This document shows, in pieces, positions 30,229 through 41,654 of a stretch of 64,000 bases of DNA. The stretch is from contig JARFJB010001172.1 of NCBI GenBank assembly GCA_036346205.1, forward strand, positions 773,501 through 837,500, written 5' to 3'. Position 1 is the first letter of the stretch, and each line of letters starts with the position of its first letter. The DNA comes from Vesta saturnalis (Eukaryota; Arthropoda; Insecta; Coleoptera; Lampyridae). The translations under genes and the position numbers were made by a program. The notes under the pieces are model-generated. The model made no database searches. It worked only from the letters and a program-made list of their open reading frames with translations, and was not told where the DNA came from.

Positions 30229-32460
30229 AGCCCATTCTAGATGAGGTTAAATTTAAGGAATTTACTGTGAATTGTATCCCAACTGATAGTTTCAGTGCAA
30301 TTTGTTTTAATTAGTTGTACAGTGTGTTAAAATGATACCTATTTGTAATAGTTATAAGTATGTGACTACTGTGTAAATTATACTTAAGTTTTATCAAAGT
30401 TGGACTAGTCTCGTAACATAATTAACAAAGAAATAAGATAAGTTGGTCTATTGTGTAACATTGAAATTTACATATTTAACACGACTATCAATTAGTCTCG
30501 ACGTGTAACATTCTCAGACGAAAAGTCAAATAGATGTGAACCACCGGTGGTCACGTAACAATAAAATTAAGTATATTTCCATTAGTGACATGGGCAGGTG
30601 AGTTAACATGTTCAACAAACGACACGAATGCTAATTCCTACTGATACGTTTAGTAACATTTGTATGGTAACATGTAATATCTGTACAGTTCAACAATCTC
30701 TAATAAATAGCTTTAACAACGATAATATTACTACTAGATGAATAACTGTAAGTGTTATCGAGAACGTTTAGATAGTCATAATTTAATTACATACAAAACC
30801 ATTAAACATACTACCAAACAATGATAAGATACTATTAATGAATGTTTTCGTAGATTCAACTGGTGAAATGTTTACTATTACTTTCATAAGAATTTTAATT
30901 TCAATTTATATCTAGTAATAAGTTTGTAACATTATAAAACGATCATAAGTAAAATTGAAGTAACCATGTGATGTATAATGATTTTATAATTTGTCCATAT
31001 TTGGATCACTTTATGGAAGACAATTGTCCGAATGCGTTTCAACATCGCATTCCAAAATTGACGTGATAAATACCTATTATACGTAGAAAATTGTTATGGA
31101 TGAACAATTAATATCACATTTAAGTTACAACAAAATATTAATAAATAGCTAATTAACAACGTATAAGATTCACTACTAATCAACCTAATCTGTTTTTCTA
31201 TGTTACGAGAATGTTTTAATTACTCATGGTCCAATAAATTTTAATTTTACAATTAGCAATATTAGCGAATTAACCTTTGTACATTTACTAATCAACATCT
31301 AATTGATCAAACAAATACTATTAAATGAATGTTTTACGTAGATCTCAGACGTTGTGTAATTTTCTTGATTACTTTAGCGATCAAACATTTAATAGATTTC
31401 TATTATTACTTTTTTTTATCGATATGTAATGAAGTATTCAAATGAATAATTACTTATAAAAACTATCTTAACAGCAGGTAGATAATCCATTAGAATTTAT
31501 AATGATACTTTTAAATAAATGTTGTTACATCATTGTGGATACTTTTTTCGGAAGACAACTTTATATTTGTTCGTAATCGTTAACACATACGCGTTTGTTT
31601 GTAAATAAATACATAAAAATCTGATGTGGCAAGCACATGACTCCTTATGTTGATGTCTTGTTGCTTTATCAAGGAGTAATATAGCACAAAGAGGCTAGAG
31701 AGACATCTTTTTATAAAGTTCGGGTAAAGCAGAAAGCGTTGCACGTCACCAGTATGATAAAATGTCAACAGTGTTGTCATATGGATTATGTTATTTTAGG
31801 TTATGGTTCTTTACAGTTCCTTTAGGATAAGCGTAATTGCTTTCTTAGTTTATCTGTGTGATTATGGGATTAATCAATTTACTCATGTCAAAGTTACAGA
31901 ATAAAATATAAAATAGTTCCTCCTAAATTAATTTTAGCTTACTTAAAATTGTGCTCGCAAAATCCACCCAAGGAATAAAAAGCTTAAGCAGTTAAAAGTT
32001 TCTTAATTGTTTGTTTAATCTGAAATTATCGTTATGTGAATGACAAATACAGTTACAACAAAGGGACTAAACGTATCAGTGGAAAGTATTCGTGTGCGTT
32101 TGTAACATGTTAAGCCCCATGTTCTCACGCACTAATGGACATCTTAATTTTCAAAGAGGTTTCAGAGACTACCGGTGAGCATGATCGATTTTGGTTGTTA
32201 CGTGACCACCGGTGGTCACACTACTTGATTTGGTCCGAGAATGACCATCGGACATGGCGCTAACGTGTTAAATATGTAAAAATAAAATAGAGCAATTATT
32301 TATTTCTTTGTTAATTATTTACGAGACAAGTCCAATTTATAAAAAAAGTAAATTTAACATTTCCGACTTATAACAACTACAAATAGGTATCATTTTAACA
32401 CACTGTACAACTAATTAAAACAAATTGCAAGTTGGGTACAATTCACAGTAAATTCCTTAA
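30229..32460. repeat. Long inverted repeat: arms ~430 and ~405 bp
   Basis: 30240-30660 and 32055-32460 are inverted diverged copies. Shared blocks include TTTAAGGAATTTACTGTGAA, TGTGTTAAAATGATACCTAT, ACATATTTAACACG, CCACCGGTGGTCACGTAACA, AACATG and CACTGATACGTTTAG-type. They lie immediately 3' of the two oppositely oriented DDE_3 transposases, so they are probably the long terminal parts of those two elements meeting head to head. The palindrome GTGACCACCGGTGGTCAC is at 32202-32219. Confidence 0.7.
30661..32054. repeat. AT-rich non-coding centre with ~490-bp direct duplication
   Basis: CTATTAATGAATGTTTTCGTAG...ACTTTCATA...GGAAGACAATTGT (30829-31030) recurs in diverged form as CTATTAAATGAATGTTTTACG...GGAAGACAACTTT (31318-31560). 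No ORF of substance is present; 31580-31780 (-) is not credible. Confidence 0.5.
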
Positions 32461-32701
32461 ATAACTATTAGAATGACCAGTCGATGAAAAGAAATAATTC
32501 ACACGATGTTCAATTACTTAATCACTAATATCTTCATAATCGCTATCTGATTCATTTGATTTATACGAATTATTATAGGTGCAATATCACCATGATCGAA
32601 CCTTATGTCAGGATCCCACCATTGCTGAACAAGACCTGCAGTATGCTGGATCGAGTTGTCCCACATTTTTTGTGTCACTTGTGCTAATGCTTCTTGCCAC
32701 A
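32461..32701 (-). pseudogene. IS630/DDE_3-type transposase copy 2, C-terminal end
   Basis: Minus strand: WQEALAQVTQKMWDNSIQH, then VQQWWDPDIRFDHGDIAPII, then a shifted acidic tail. It is the 3' end of the gene whose N-terminal part lies at 39253-40298. A BEL element split it, duplicating CCACA (32697-32701 and 39253-39257). Confidence 0.8.
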
Positions 32702-33001
32702 TGTTACGTTCTATATAGCCCTCTTTCTTTCCGCTACACGCAGTAAGAGCGTGTTTTTCACCCTTTGTATAAGCTAGCGAAGAGCAGGTAAAGATCAGTT
32801 CTTGTTAGTTACCGCATCTGTAATGACGTTATAGTAAAGAAGTATTACGCATTAACTAGTGTTTGTTTTATTGGTGTGTTTATACTCTTTTATTTTATTC
32901 ACCGAAAGAAATTAATTTGGTGCCGTGAAAATATATACAAATCGAACCAGCAACTTACACAAAACTAAATTCAAAACATCAGTCTTATTAATTAAAAAAC
33001 A
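32702..33001 (+). repeat. 5' LTR of the BEL element
   Basis: 300 bp, starting TGTTACGTTCTATATAGCC and ending AATTAAAAAACA. The LTR drives transcription in this family; TATATAG at 32713 could act as a TATA-like element. Three substitutions separate it from 38953-39252. Confidence 0.95.
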
Positions 33002-33619
33002 TTATGGTCCTTCGTAGCGAATTTAAAAAAAAAAAAAAAATCAATCAGGTAACTAGCAAGACTCGGTGATAATCTATCAAAAAATCAATCAATCAACCGA
33101 TTATTTAAATTTTAAAGTATTTGTGAACTTGAATCCTGGAATCTACATGTAAAGAAGCCAGAAAAATTCCATTGAAGGCATAAACAAAAGCGAGCATAAA
33201 GGGAACGAAGTCCGCATTGAAAGCTGCAAATACCGTTAGAAGGGTGCTGTTTGCAAGACAACAGTTCAGGTAGGCCATTAGAAGTCATTTACCTAACCCA
33301 AAACATTCCATCTATTTGTGCATACTGCATACACAGGCCTTTATTAAATTAAATATCGCCGTCTGCAGTTTCTTCAATCTTTATTAATAATTACACGTAG
33401 CTACATTATTGAGAATTGTTATTGCTAACATTTTTATAACTATTGAGATTATAATTGAACATTTTTTATTTACTTGTAATCTTGAGCTTCCTCAAATTCG
33501 GTTTTTACGGCGATTATTACACAAATCAAAACATCTATATTCGGTAGTAATTGTTGGGCTGCCAATTGGTAGGTTATTTCAGTTCTAATCTATTAAACCA
33601 GTAATATCAATCAATCAAT
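33002..33619 (+). promoter_or_regulatory. BEL leader with candidate primer-binding site
   Basis: Three bases after the LTR, TGGTCCTTCGTAGCGAAT (33005-33022) has the TGG start expected of a tRNA-primed minus-strand site, followed by an A15 run. The rest of the ~600-bp leader is untranslated and non-coding; packaging signals would be expected here. Confidence 0.5.
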
Positions 33620-36600
33620 ATGTCTAAAAAGGAAGTTAACGCCTTAAAAACAAAGGCAAAAATCATAATTAGCACATTAGAAGAGTTTGAATCATTTTTA
33701 GCGCTTATTGGGGATGTTAATCTATACCCCGATGTGTTCACAGAATTAGACTTTAGGTTAGAATGTTCCAAAGATTTAAATAACAAATATGAAGACGTGT
33801 ATACGCAATTAATGACTATCTCTGAAGAAGAAATAGTAGACATTGTAGAGTTAACCGAGTTCTATAGAAGATTCGTGGCTATCAATGTTAAATCAAAATC
33901 AATCTTAAATAAAAGGACAAACGAGCCGCTATCAATAAATATAAGTCGTACTAGTACAACTAACTCTAATCAAAGCATAAATGCGCGGCTACCAAAATTA
34001 TCAGTACCGACATTTAATGGTGAGTACACCGCATTTCAAACTTATCGTGAAGCCTTTATGGCATTAATACATGATAATCCTGCGCTTACCGACATAGAAA
34101 GGTTCATGTATTTACGCGATAGCTTAAAGGGTCCTGCTGCGCAATTAATATCTAATATTCAACCGTCCGCCGACAACTATAAAATTGCCTACGACTTGTT
34201 ATGCGAAAGATTCGATAATCCAAAGCTCATAATTAACAATCACGTAAAAGGTATATTTGAACTAAAATCAATTGCGAAAGGAAGTGCAAGTGAAATGCGT
34301 TCATTGCACGACAATCTGAATAAACATCTACGTGCTTTGGAAAACATATCAACTCAAACTCCATTTGAGTATTTAGCAGTTTTCGTAGCACATATTTTAA
34401 TGTCCAAATTTGATCCAAATACTCGTCAAAAATTTAGCAAAATCAAACCTAAAGAAATACCTACTATAACTGAAATAAGCGCCTTTTTAAAGGATCTTTG
34501 CGAAAATTTGGAGGAGATTGAGGCCAATAAACCTTCAATCAATGTACCGAGTAACAACTTAAAAAACTATCAAAGGTCAAACAACTTCAACCACCTCACA
34601 AATAATTTAAAAACTAAACAGCAGTTCAAACAAACATTTGCTATAAGCAGTTCAAAAATATCTTGCCCTAACTGCAAGGGCAGCCATTCATTAAATCATT
34701 GCCCGCCATTTTTAGAAATGACGCCAAAGCAACGTTTTGACCGCGCATCTGAAATGAAAACGTGCAAAAATTGTTTATTCCATTCATCCCAATACAACTG
34801 CAACTCTCGTTACACTTGTCAAGTTTGTGGTCGAAAACATCATACACTTTTGCATTTGGAGCAAGATCAAACAAACGATAATCAACCCAGTGGAAGCAAT
34901 ACAAACAATTCCGTCAACTGTATTGCTGCGCCAAATGCTCAAACTACGTTATCATGTTTTAACCGTTCTTATCAAGTAATCCTTCCGACTGCAATGGTAC
35001 AGGTTCAAGATAGATTTAAGAAATGGCATAAAGCCCGGCTACTTTTAGACTCCGGATCCCATATAAATTTGATTACAGAAGCTATGGCTGAAAGGCTGCA
35101 GCTTACCAAAGATCTATTAAATACTACTATATTGGGTATTAACGCCAGCGCTTCTAATTCAAAATACACAATAAACCTAAAGATATCTTCTTTAGTAAAT
35201 AATTATAGGTTAGATGTATCATGCGTTGTTATTTCAAAAATAGCGCAAAATTTACCCTTAACCTCTTTTAGTGAAGGCTCCTTACAAATACCAAGGAATA
35301 TTAGACTGGCGGATCCTACTTTCAATCAATCGTCAGAGATAGATCTCTTAATTGGAGCGTCGGAATTTTATAATTTATTATGCGTAGGGCAAATAGCCTT
35401 GGGAAAGCACCGACCTATTCTTCAAAAAACATTATTCGGCTGGGTTATTTCAGGCGAACACGACCTAGGAAAGGTATTGAAAAACCAACATATAGCGTGT
35501 ACTAATTTAACTCTAAACAATCAAATTACAACTGATAAAACCCTGGAAGCTTCTGTTGAAAGATTTTGGCAAATGGAAAATGTGCTTCCAAAGAATGAAA
35601 TTTCTAAGTTGTCCTATAGCGATCAATTCTGTGAATTAAGCTTTCAAAAAAACGTGAAGCAAAATCTCAACGGAAGATTCAGTGTTTCCATACCTTTTAA
35701 TTCAAAATTAATTAGTTTGGGAGAATCGCGAGAGCAAGCTTTAAATCGATTCCTTAATTTAGAAAGGAAATTAGTCAAAAACCCAGAACTACATCACGAA
35801 TATGCGAACTTCATGCAAGAATATGAAAAATTGGGACATATGAGCTTAGTATCAAAGCCCTTTGCTGATCCTCCGCAAGCTGATAATGTAGTCGAGCTCT
35901 TAAGCTCCAATAAAATATCTCTAATAGATATACCGGCTTACTATCTCCCACATCATTCAGTAACGAAACATGCCTCTTTAACTACAAAACTTCGCGTGGT
36001 GTTCGACGGTAGCGCGCGTAGTTCAACCGGAATATCTATAAACGATACGCAAATAAATGGCCCAGTTCTTCAAAATGATATTTTTACAATTCTTGTCAAA
36101 TTCAGACAAAATTTAGTAGCACTAACCGGCGACATTGAAAAGATGTACCGCCAAATCTTAATCGATAAACCGCAACGAAAGTTCCAGCGCATATTATGGC
36201 GCGAACATCCTAATTTACCTATATCGACCTACGAATTAAACACCGTGACTTATGGCACAACAAGCGCAAGTTATCTCGCAACTAAGTGCCTGCAGTATTT
36301 AGGTCGAATCCATCAAGAAAATTTTCCCATCGCTGCGGACGTTATAAAAAATGAATTTTACATGGATGATATGCTCACCGGAGCCGACACGATTGCTGAT
36401 GCAGAAAAAATCAAATCTGAAGTCTCTAGCATACTAGCTAGCGCTGGGTTCCCCTTACGAAAATTACTCTCCAATAAGCCCGAAATTCTTCATAGCGCTC
36501 AAGAAACCAACTCATCCTATTTTACTATACCTCTTGGAGAGCGTGAAAATGCAAAAACTTTAGGACTTGCATGGAATTCGATAAAGGATGTCATACGATA

Positions 36601-38707
36601 CAGTCCTGTACCCCAATCTAATTATGAAAGAAATACAAAAAGAAACATACTGGCGACCGCATCGCAATTATTTGATCCGTTGGGATTAATCTCGCCAACA
36701 ATTGTAAAGGCAAAAATAATATTACAAAAACTATCGCAACTACGCCTTGATTGGGATGAATCTATCCCTGAAAATCTAAATTCTGAATGGATCGATTACA
36801 AAAATCAATTAGCTGATCTGGAATTACTAGAATTACCTAGATGCATAAGAGTAGAAAATTCTACAAATCTCGAACTACATGGTTTCTCCGATAGTAGTTC
36901 GACGGCGTATGGCGCTTGTATCTATCTTCGTTGTCAAAGTGCCCCAAATACGTTTTACGTAAACTTGCTGTGTGCGAAATCAAGGGTTAATCCGACTCAT
37001 GGAGTAACAATACCGCGATTGGAATTATGCGCAGCTGTGCTGTTATCTCAATTAACGAAAAGGGTGTGTGAATCGTTAACCGTTCCTGTGCAAAGGGTTG
37101 TCTTATGGATTGATTCAAGCATTGTATTGCACTGGATTAACTCACCTCCTAACAAATACAAAACGTTCGTTTCAAATCCAATTGCTGCAATTCAAGAACT
37201 GTACCCCCGTAAGCATTGGTTTCATGTTCAATCCAAAAACAATCCCGCGGACATTGTTTCTAGAGGTGCCACCATAGATGAATTATTAAAAGGTAAAATG
37301 TGGTTTCGCGGTCCTGAATTTCTTTCACTCCCAGAAGAAGAATGGCCACCACAAAACATCGTTAACCTCGACTTAACCTGCAGTGAAACCGAAATAAAAC
37401 CATCCGCCGTAGCACTCACGATTATAAAGGGAAACACTATTTTTGAAGGGTTTTCAAGCTTCTCCAAGTTAAAGAGAACCCTGGCATGGATACTTCGGTT
37501 TAAAAATAACGCCTGTAATAAGTCCAACAAAATGTCGGGTCCCTTAAGCGTTTCCGAATTATACACCGCTGAATTAAAGTTGATTCGTTTATGTCAGTCA
37601 GAAACATTCTCTGACGAGATAAAAATGTTGAAATCCAAAAAGGAATTAAAATCATCCTCAAATATTCTATCTCTGAGACCATTTATTGATGACTATGGTA
37701 TTATAAGGGTAGGTGGAAGGATCCAAAATTCGTTGTATTTGTATACAAAAAAATTCCCTATTCTATTGCCTAAAGAACATACATTAACTAAATTAATAAT
37801 CAATTACTATCATCAAAAAATGTTACATTGTGGAGCTCAGCAATTACTAGCCGTTGTACGCGAAACATACTTGCCTATATCTGGAAGCAATATCGCAAAG
37901 GCAATACATCTAGAATTAGTCACAGATCTCACTACCGATGCCTTTGTAACCGTGCTAAAAAGATTTGTAGGCCGCCGAGGAAAACCTATCAGTATCTCCT
38001 CAGATAATGCGAAAAACTTTGTCGGTGCTGCTAATCAACTTAATCATTTGTATAAATTTTTAAAACAAAAGGACACTCAAGACAAACTTACTGATTTTCT
38101 ATCAGAACAAAGTATAAAATGGTCATTTATTGTACCCCACTCACCTCATCAAGGTGGTATTTGGGAAGGGGGTGTAAAGGCAACAAAATTGCATTTAAAA
38201 AGAGTGTTAGCAAATACTATGCTCAATTATGAAGAATTTTCAACTCTTTTAATACAGATTGAGGCGGTATTAAATTCTAGGCCTTTATCACCTATCTCTA
38301 TAGTTCCGTTAGACCTAAATCTATTAACCCCGGGCCACTTCTTAATTGGCAGGCCTCTATGCGCACTGCCTGAACCCAGCTATTTAGAAACAGCAGAACA
38401 CTGCCTTTCCCGCTACCAACGTATCCAACGCCTTACGCAATTATTTTGGAAGCGTTGGAGTCGAGAAGTAATCCCTGAAATGCAAAGACGTACTAAATGG
38501 TACAAAACGATGCCTCACCATATCCGTGTGGATGCCGTGGTCTTAATCCAAGACGAAAATCTACCACCCCTACAGTGGAGTGTAGGCAGAATCATCGAGG
38601 TACACCCTTCAAAGGATGGGATTCCGCGATCTGTGACCGTGGTGACAGCCAAAGGCCAAACATTAAAAAGGACTGTGCACAAAATATGTGTATATCCCGA
38701 AGTGTAG
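33620..38707 (+). CDS. BEL/Pao Gag-Pol polyprotein, integrase core partly deleted
   Basis: One 1695-codon ORF. Order: N-terminal coiled region; DUF1759 Gag (residues ~130-290, LPKLSVPTFNGEYTAF); Cys/His-rich knuckles (~350-412, CPNCKGSHSLNHC, CKNC, CQVCGRKHH); aspartic protease A17 (LLLDSGSHINLI, ~474-485); reverse transcriptase (VVFDGSAR ~793, GDIEKMYRQI ~837, catalytic YMDDM ~913); RNase H (GFSDSSSTAYGA ~1088); integrase (YYHQKMLHCGAQQLL ~1396, SSDNAKNFVGA ~1461, HQGGIWEGGVKATK ~1511) and a C-terminal DUF5641-like end. At ~1427 the protein jumps from GSNIAK to AIHLELV, skipping ~75 residues that normally carry the second zinc-binding cysteines and the first catalytic Asp. The ORF is otherwise open, so the deletion is in frame. 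The stop is 245 bp before the 3' LTR. Confidence 0.95.
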   Translation: MSKKEVNALKTKAKIIISTLEEFESFLALIGDVNLYPDVFTELDFRLECSKDLNNKYEDVYTQLMTISEEEIVDIVELTEFYRRFVAINVKSKSILNKRTNEPLSINISRTSTTNSNQSINARLPKLSVPTFNGEYTAFQTYREAFMALIHDNPALTDIERFMYLRDSLKGPAAQLISNIQPSADNYKIAYDLLCERFDNPKLIINNHVKGIFELKSIAKGSASEMRSLHDNLNKHLRALENISTQTPFEYLAVFVAHILMSKFDPNTRQKFSKIKPKEIPTITEISAFLKDLCENLEEIEANKPSINVPSNNLKNYQRSNNFNHLTNNLKTKQQFKQTFAISSSKISCPNCKGSHSLNHCPPFLEMTPKQRFDRASEMKTCKNCLFHSSQYNCNSRYTCQVCGRKHHTLLHLEQDQTNDNQPSGSNTNNSVNCIAAPNAQTTLSCFNRSYQVILPTAMVQVQDRFKKWHKARLLLDSGSHINLITEAMAERLQLTKDLLNTTILGINASASNSKYTINLKISSLVNNYRLDVSCVVISKIAQNLPLTSFSEGSLQIPRNIRLADPTFNQSSEIDLLIGASEFYNLLCVGQIALGKHRPILQKTLFGWVISGEHDLGKVLKNQHIACTNLTLNNQITTDKTLEASVERFWQMENVLPKNEISKLSYSDQFCELSFQKNVKQNLNGRFSVSIPFNSKLISLGESREQALNRFLNLERKLVKNPELHHEYANFMQEYEKLGHMSLVSKPFADPPQADNVVELLSSNKISLIDIPAYYLPHHSVTKHASLTTKLRVVFDGSARSSTGISINDTQINGPVLQNDIFTILVKFRQNLVALTGDIEKMYRQILIDKPQRKFQRILWREHPNLPISTYELNTVTYGTTSASYLATKCLQYLGRIHQENFPIAADVIKNEFYMDDMLTGADTIADAEKIKSEVSSILASAGFPLRKLLSNKPEILHSAQETNSSYFTIPLGERENAKTLGLAWNSIKDVIRYSPVPQSNYERNTKRNILATASQLFDPLGLISPTIVKAKIILQKLSQLRLDWDESIPENLNSEWIDYKNQLADLELLELPRCIRVENSTNLELHGFSDSSSTAYGACIYLRCQSAPNTFYVNLLCAKSRVNPTHGVTIPRLELCAAVLLSQLTKRVCESLTVPVQRVVLWIDSSIVLHWINSPPNKYKTFVSNPIAAIQELYPRKHWFHVQSKNNPADIVSRGATIDELLKGKMWFRGPEFLSLPEEEWPPQNIVNLDLTCSETEIKPSAVALTIIKGNTIFEGFSSFSKLKRTLAWILRFKNNACNKSNKMSGPLSVSELYTAELKLIRLCQSETFSDEIKMLKSKKELKSSSNILSLRPFIDDYGIIRVGGRIQNSLYLYTKKFPILLPKEHTLTKLIINYYHQKMLHCGAQQLLAVVRETYLPISGSNIAKAIHLELVTDLTTDAFVTVLKRFVGRRGKPISISSDNAKNFVGAANQLNHLYKFLKQKDTQDKLTDFLSEQSIKWSFIVPHSPHQGGIWEGGVKATKLHLKRVLANTMLNYEEFSTLLIQIEAVLNSRPLSPISIVPLDLNLLTPGHFLIGRPLCALPEPSYLETAEHCLSRYQRIQRLTQLFWKRWSREVIPEMQRRTKWYKTMPHHIRVDAVVLIQDENLPPLQWSVGRIIEVHPSKDGIPRSVTVVTAKGQTLKRTVHKICVYPEV

Positions 38708-38941
38708 TGAAAGTGTGGTATGCATAAGTTTACTGTTAAACCGAACAATTAAATTTTAGTCTTAAGTCATATTATATGTAGTTTCTAAGTTTGTTGAAAG
38801 ACAGTTTAATAACTCAAGCTACTTTACTTGTTTTAATAACTGTGCTAATTAAATTATTATTGTCACAAAACCGTAGCTAAGTAATCATTTTATGTATACT
38901 TTTTATTAGTTAAGTTGATGAATTGAACCTAGTTAGTTCAA

Positions 38942-38952
38942 TGGAGGCGGTA
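38942..38952 (+). promoter_or_regulatory. Polypurine tract of the BEL element
   Basis: TGGAGGCGGTA directly precedes the 3' LTR; a short purine run at this place primes plus-strand DNA in LTR elements. Confidence 0.6.
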
Positions 38953-39252
38953 TGTTACGTTTTATATAGCCCTCTTTCTTTCCGCTACACGCAGTAAGAG
39001 CGTGTTTTTCACCCTCTGTATAAGCTAGCGAAGAGCAGGTAAAGATCAGTTCTTGTTAGTTACCGCATCTGTAATGACGTTATAGTAAAGAAGTATTACG
39101 CATTAACTAGTGTTTGTTTTATTGGTGTGTTTATACTCTTTTATTTTATTCACCGAAAGAAATTAATTTGGTGCCGTGAAAATATATACAAATCGAACCA
39201 GCAACTTACACAAAGCTAAATTCAAAACATCAGTCTTATTAATTAAAAAACA
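38953..39252 (+). repeat. 3' LTR of the BEL element
   Basis: 300 bp; differs from the 5' LTR by T for C in the first line (GTTTTATA), C for T in ACCCTCTG and G for A in ACAAAGCTA. Followed by the TSD CCACA at 39253-39257. Confidence 0.95.
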
Positions 39253-40298
39253 CCACATATTTAAGCAATTTTCCATCCCAACTTATGTGTTTATTATAAT
39301 ATGATTTTGTGATTCCCCATATATGTTCAATCGGGTTAGACATGCAATGATAGGGAGGAAGTCGAAGTACTCTATGACCATACTTTTTCGCCAGCTGATA
39401 CGTAACAAATAGTTTTGGTGGTTTGTTCCTACAATTATACATAAAGTGATTTAATAATATTATAATACTTTATATAATATATATAATATTATATAATTCG
39501 GTTTTTAAAAAGTGCACGTCAAATGGAATTTTTCGTTCCATCAACCAATCTTGAATAGCACCTTTTGTCCACGAACTGTTCAGTATTTTGATAACTACAG
39601 TGCTATAATATGATGCGTTGTCCATTACAATAACGGATGGTTGACTTAAATTCTGTAACAGCTGGTGCTCAAACCACTGTAAAAAATTTATTTCGTCCAT
39701 TTCCCCGTGATAATCGGAATTTGGTGTTTTTGAATTAAATATCAATTCCGCACCAAGTATAAAGCCATATCTAATTCCAGCATGAAGAATGATATATCTA
39801 ATGACAAAAATTATAATAGAATATACCATGAACATTATTTCGAACCAACCTTTTGTTGTTGTACGGTAATATGTTCCCCTACAAAACAAAAATTCATTGA
39901 CTACAATGTCAATAAATTGATATCCACTTACAATTCTCATACATTCTGTAAATCAAATTTCGAATCGCATCCTGGCAGAAGTTTTCAACATTGGTGATGG
40001 GTTTCGTGCACACGAGATCTAGCGACTGGTTGAACTCCTTCATGCTTTTTAAGAGACTGCGATATTCTACTAACAGTAGCAATATTGACGTTAAAGCTAC
40101 AGCTACCCTCTACAACAATACTACGATTAGACTAACTACGCACATTATAAAACAACACATTACCTCTCTTACATAAGTCAATGGAATAAAAGGGCCCCCT
40201 GCATCCCGTTCTTTTTCAAAGAAATCTATTAACGAACCAACCAGTTCCCTTCCATGAATACCTAAATGCTTGGGACACATATTAGGCAAGGTCACACA
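39253..40298 (-). pseudogene. IS630/DDE_3-type transposase copy 2, N-terminal to middle part
   Basis: Minus strand from 40295: MTLPNMCPKHLGIHGRELVG, then FFEKERDAGGPFIPLTYVREV, a helix-turn-helix start, followed by a probable intron and a decayed HTH. At 39870-39470: RYIILHAGIRYGFILGAELI, NSDYHGEMDEINFLQWFEHQ, QPSVIVMDNASYYST (second catalytic Asp) and FLKTELY. 39442-39239: PPKLFVTYQLAKKYGHRVLR, LPPYHCMSNPIEHIWGITKS (third catalytic residue). An AT-rich intron of ~55-85 bp separates the last two, as in copy 1. The gene continues at 32701 beyond the BEL insertion. Several frameshifts lie in the first third. Confidence 0.8.
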
Positions 40299-41109
40299 AC
40301 GGAAAATAACACAAATTTATTCTGAAAAGAACAGTTTCACAAAAACGAAATAGAATAAAATACGAAATGGAAACTAACAAACACAATAATAAACGACAAT
40401 AAATGATAGATGTCTTGGTTGCAACATTGTAATTTTATTTATGGTGCTACCAACTTGTAGAATTATTCTACCCTAGAACATTACCTTTAATGACAATCCT
40501 TAATATTAGTATTACATTGGTACTGCTTTTACGTCGTATGTCACGTGCAACGCTTTTAGGATTGTCAGGACTTTATCAAACCTATAGGACAAGTTGATCA
40601 GTCGTAGATGGACTATGCGCATTTCATCAATATTTTCATTTACATGAAATGCACAAAGCATAGTGTTATTTCTTACTTGTATCTATCTAATCAATTTAAA
40701 AATCATAAGAGTGCATATGTTTAAATGTGACTTTCTGTTTAGAAGTATAGTTAACTTCTGCAGTGCAATTACACACACCCTGAACAGCACTCAAATTATA
40801 TTTTTATCAATCCAACTTTAGCATTATAAAATTTATTAATATTATGTATGTAAGGCTTTACCATTGATATATATTTTTGTATAAAGTGTACATTTTCCAG
40901 AACATTTTATGACAAATGATAAATAAACGGCGCTATGTGTTTCGATAGATGTGCAAAAGATTTACAGTTAAAGAATTTGACTAATTACAACCATATTTAG
41001 AATATACAAGAGGAACATCATGAATTGATGTGCATATCAATTTTTTTGATTGAATTAGTTTTGAGACTTCCTATGAAAAACTTTTATAAAGAAAATTTAT
41101 CTAAATTAT
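40299..41109. other. Non-coding flank of DDE_3 copy 2
   Basis: I see no ORF or RNA. The 5' terminal repeat of the DDE_3 element should lie here, but I found no clear inverted match to 32055-32460. Confidence 0.4.
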
Positions 41110-41290
41110 AAGTTATGATATGAACGAATAAGTTCAAAAGTAAACATGTAATTAAAAATTATTATTAATTTTATTAAATACATAAATAAAAAGTTTACCT
41201 TGAGTAGGATTTGAACCTACGACGTGTACTTTGCTACAGTACCGCTCTAACCAACTGAGCTATCGAGATACAAACCCCAATAATATCATT
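41110..41290 (-). repeat. Full copy of the tRNA-derived SINE
   Basis: Minus strand: an ATTGGGGTTTG leader, then a cloverleaf at 41269-41196 with A box TAGCTCAGTTGGTTAGAGC and B box GGTTCAAATCC. Acceptor pairing is 6/7; D stem GCTC/GAGC, anticodon stem GTACT/AGTAC and T stem GTAGG/CCTAC are all paired. The body AAACTTTTTATTTATGTATT...AATTACATG...GAACTTATTCGTTCATATCA follows. The anticodon would be AGC (Ala), different from the ACC of 22142-22214. This fits relaxed selection on a SINE rather than a tRNA gene. Confidence 0.7.
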
Positions 41291-41472
41291 TTTAAAACAT
41301 CTAAAATTTAGAGTTTTCACAATAAATGCTGTAGGCGTCCAGCAAAGTGCTTTTAACCCTACCAAAAATTTTGAATAAGGTAGATTATTTAAAATTCAAC
41401 CATGTTTAAGAAAGTCTTTATACTGTTTCTGTAAATTTAACCGGTTTTAAGACAGTTGGAAATTATAACTTT

Positions 41473-41622
<150 letters not shown>

Positions 41623-41654
41623 AGCCCATTCACCCACCAACTTGATAGAAACTT

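Larger units (their letters stand above)
32702..39252 (+). mobile_element. BEL/Pao LTR retrotransposon, 6551 bp, recent insertion
   Basis: Two 300-bp LTRs (TGTTACG...AAAACA), a 5-bp TSD CCACA on both sides, a candidate primer-binding site after the 5' LTR, a purine-rich tract before the 3' LTR and one long ORF. The LTRs differ at only three positions, so insertion was recent. The target is a DDE_3 transposase gene on the opposite strand. The element is complete in outline but the integrase has an internal deletion, so it would need help in trans. Confidence 0.95.

Noticed and set aside
38497..38748. Frames overlapping the end of the BEL polyprotein
   Set aside because: Shadows of the 33620-38707 frame on the other strand and in another phase.
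41196..41269. Functional tRNA-Ala(AGC) gene on the minus strand
   Set aside because: Acceptor mismatch, no Ala-type G3:U70 pair, and the same flanking body as other SINE copies.
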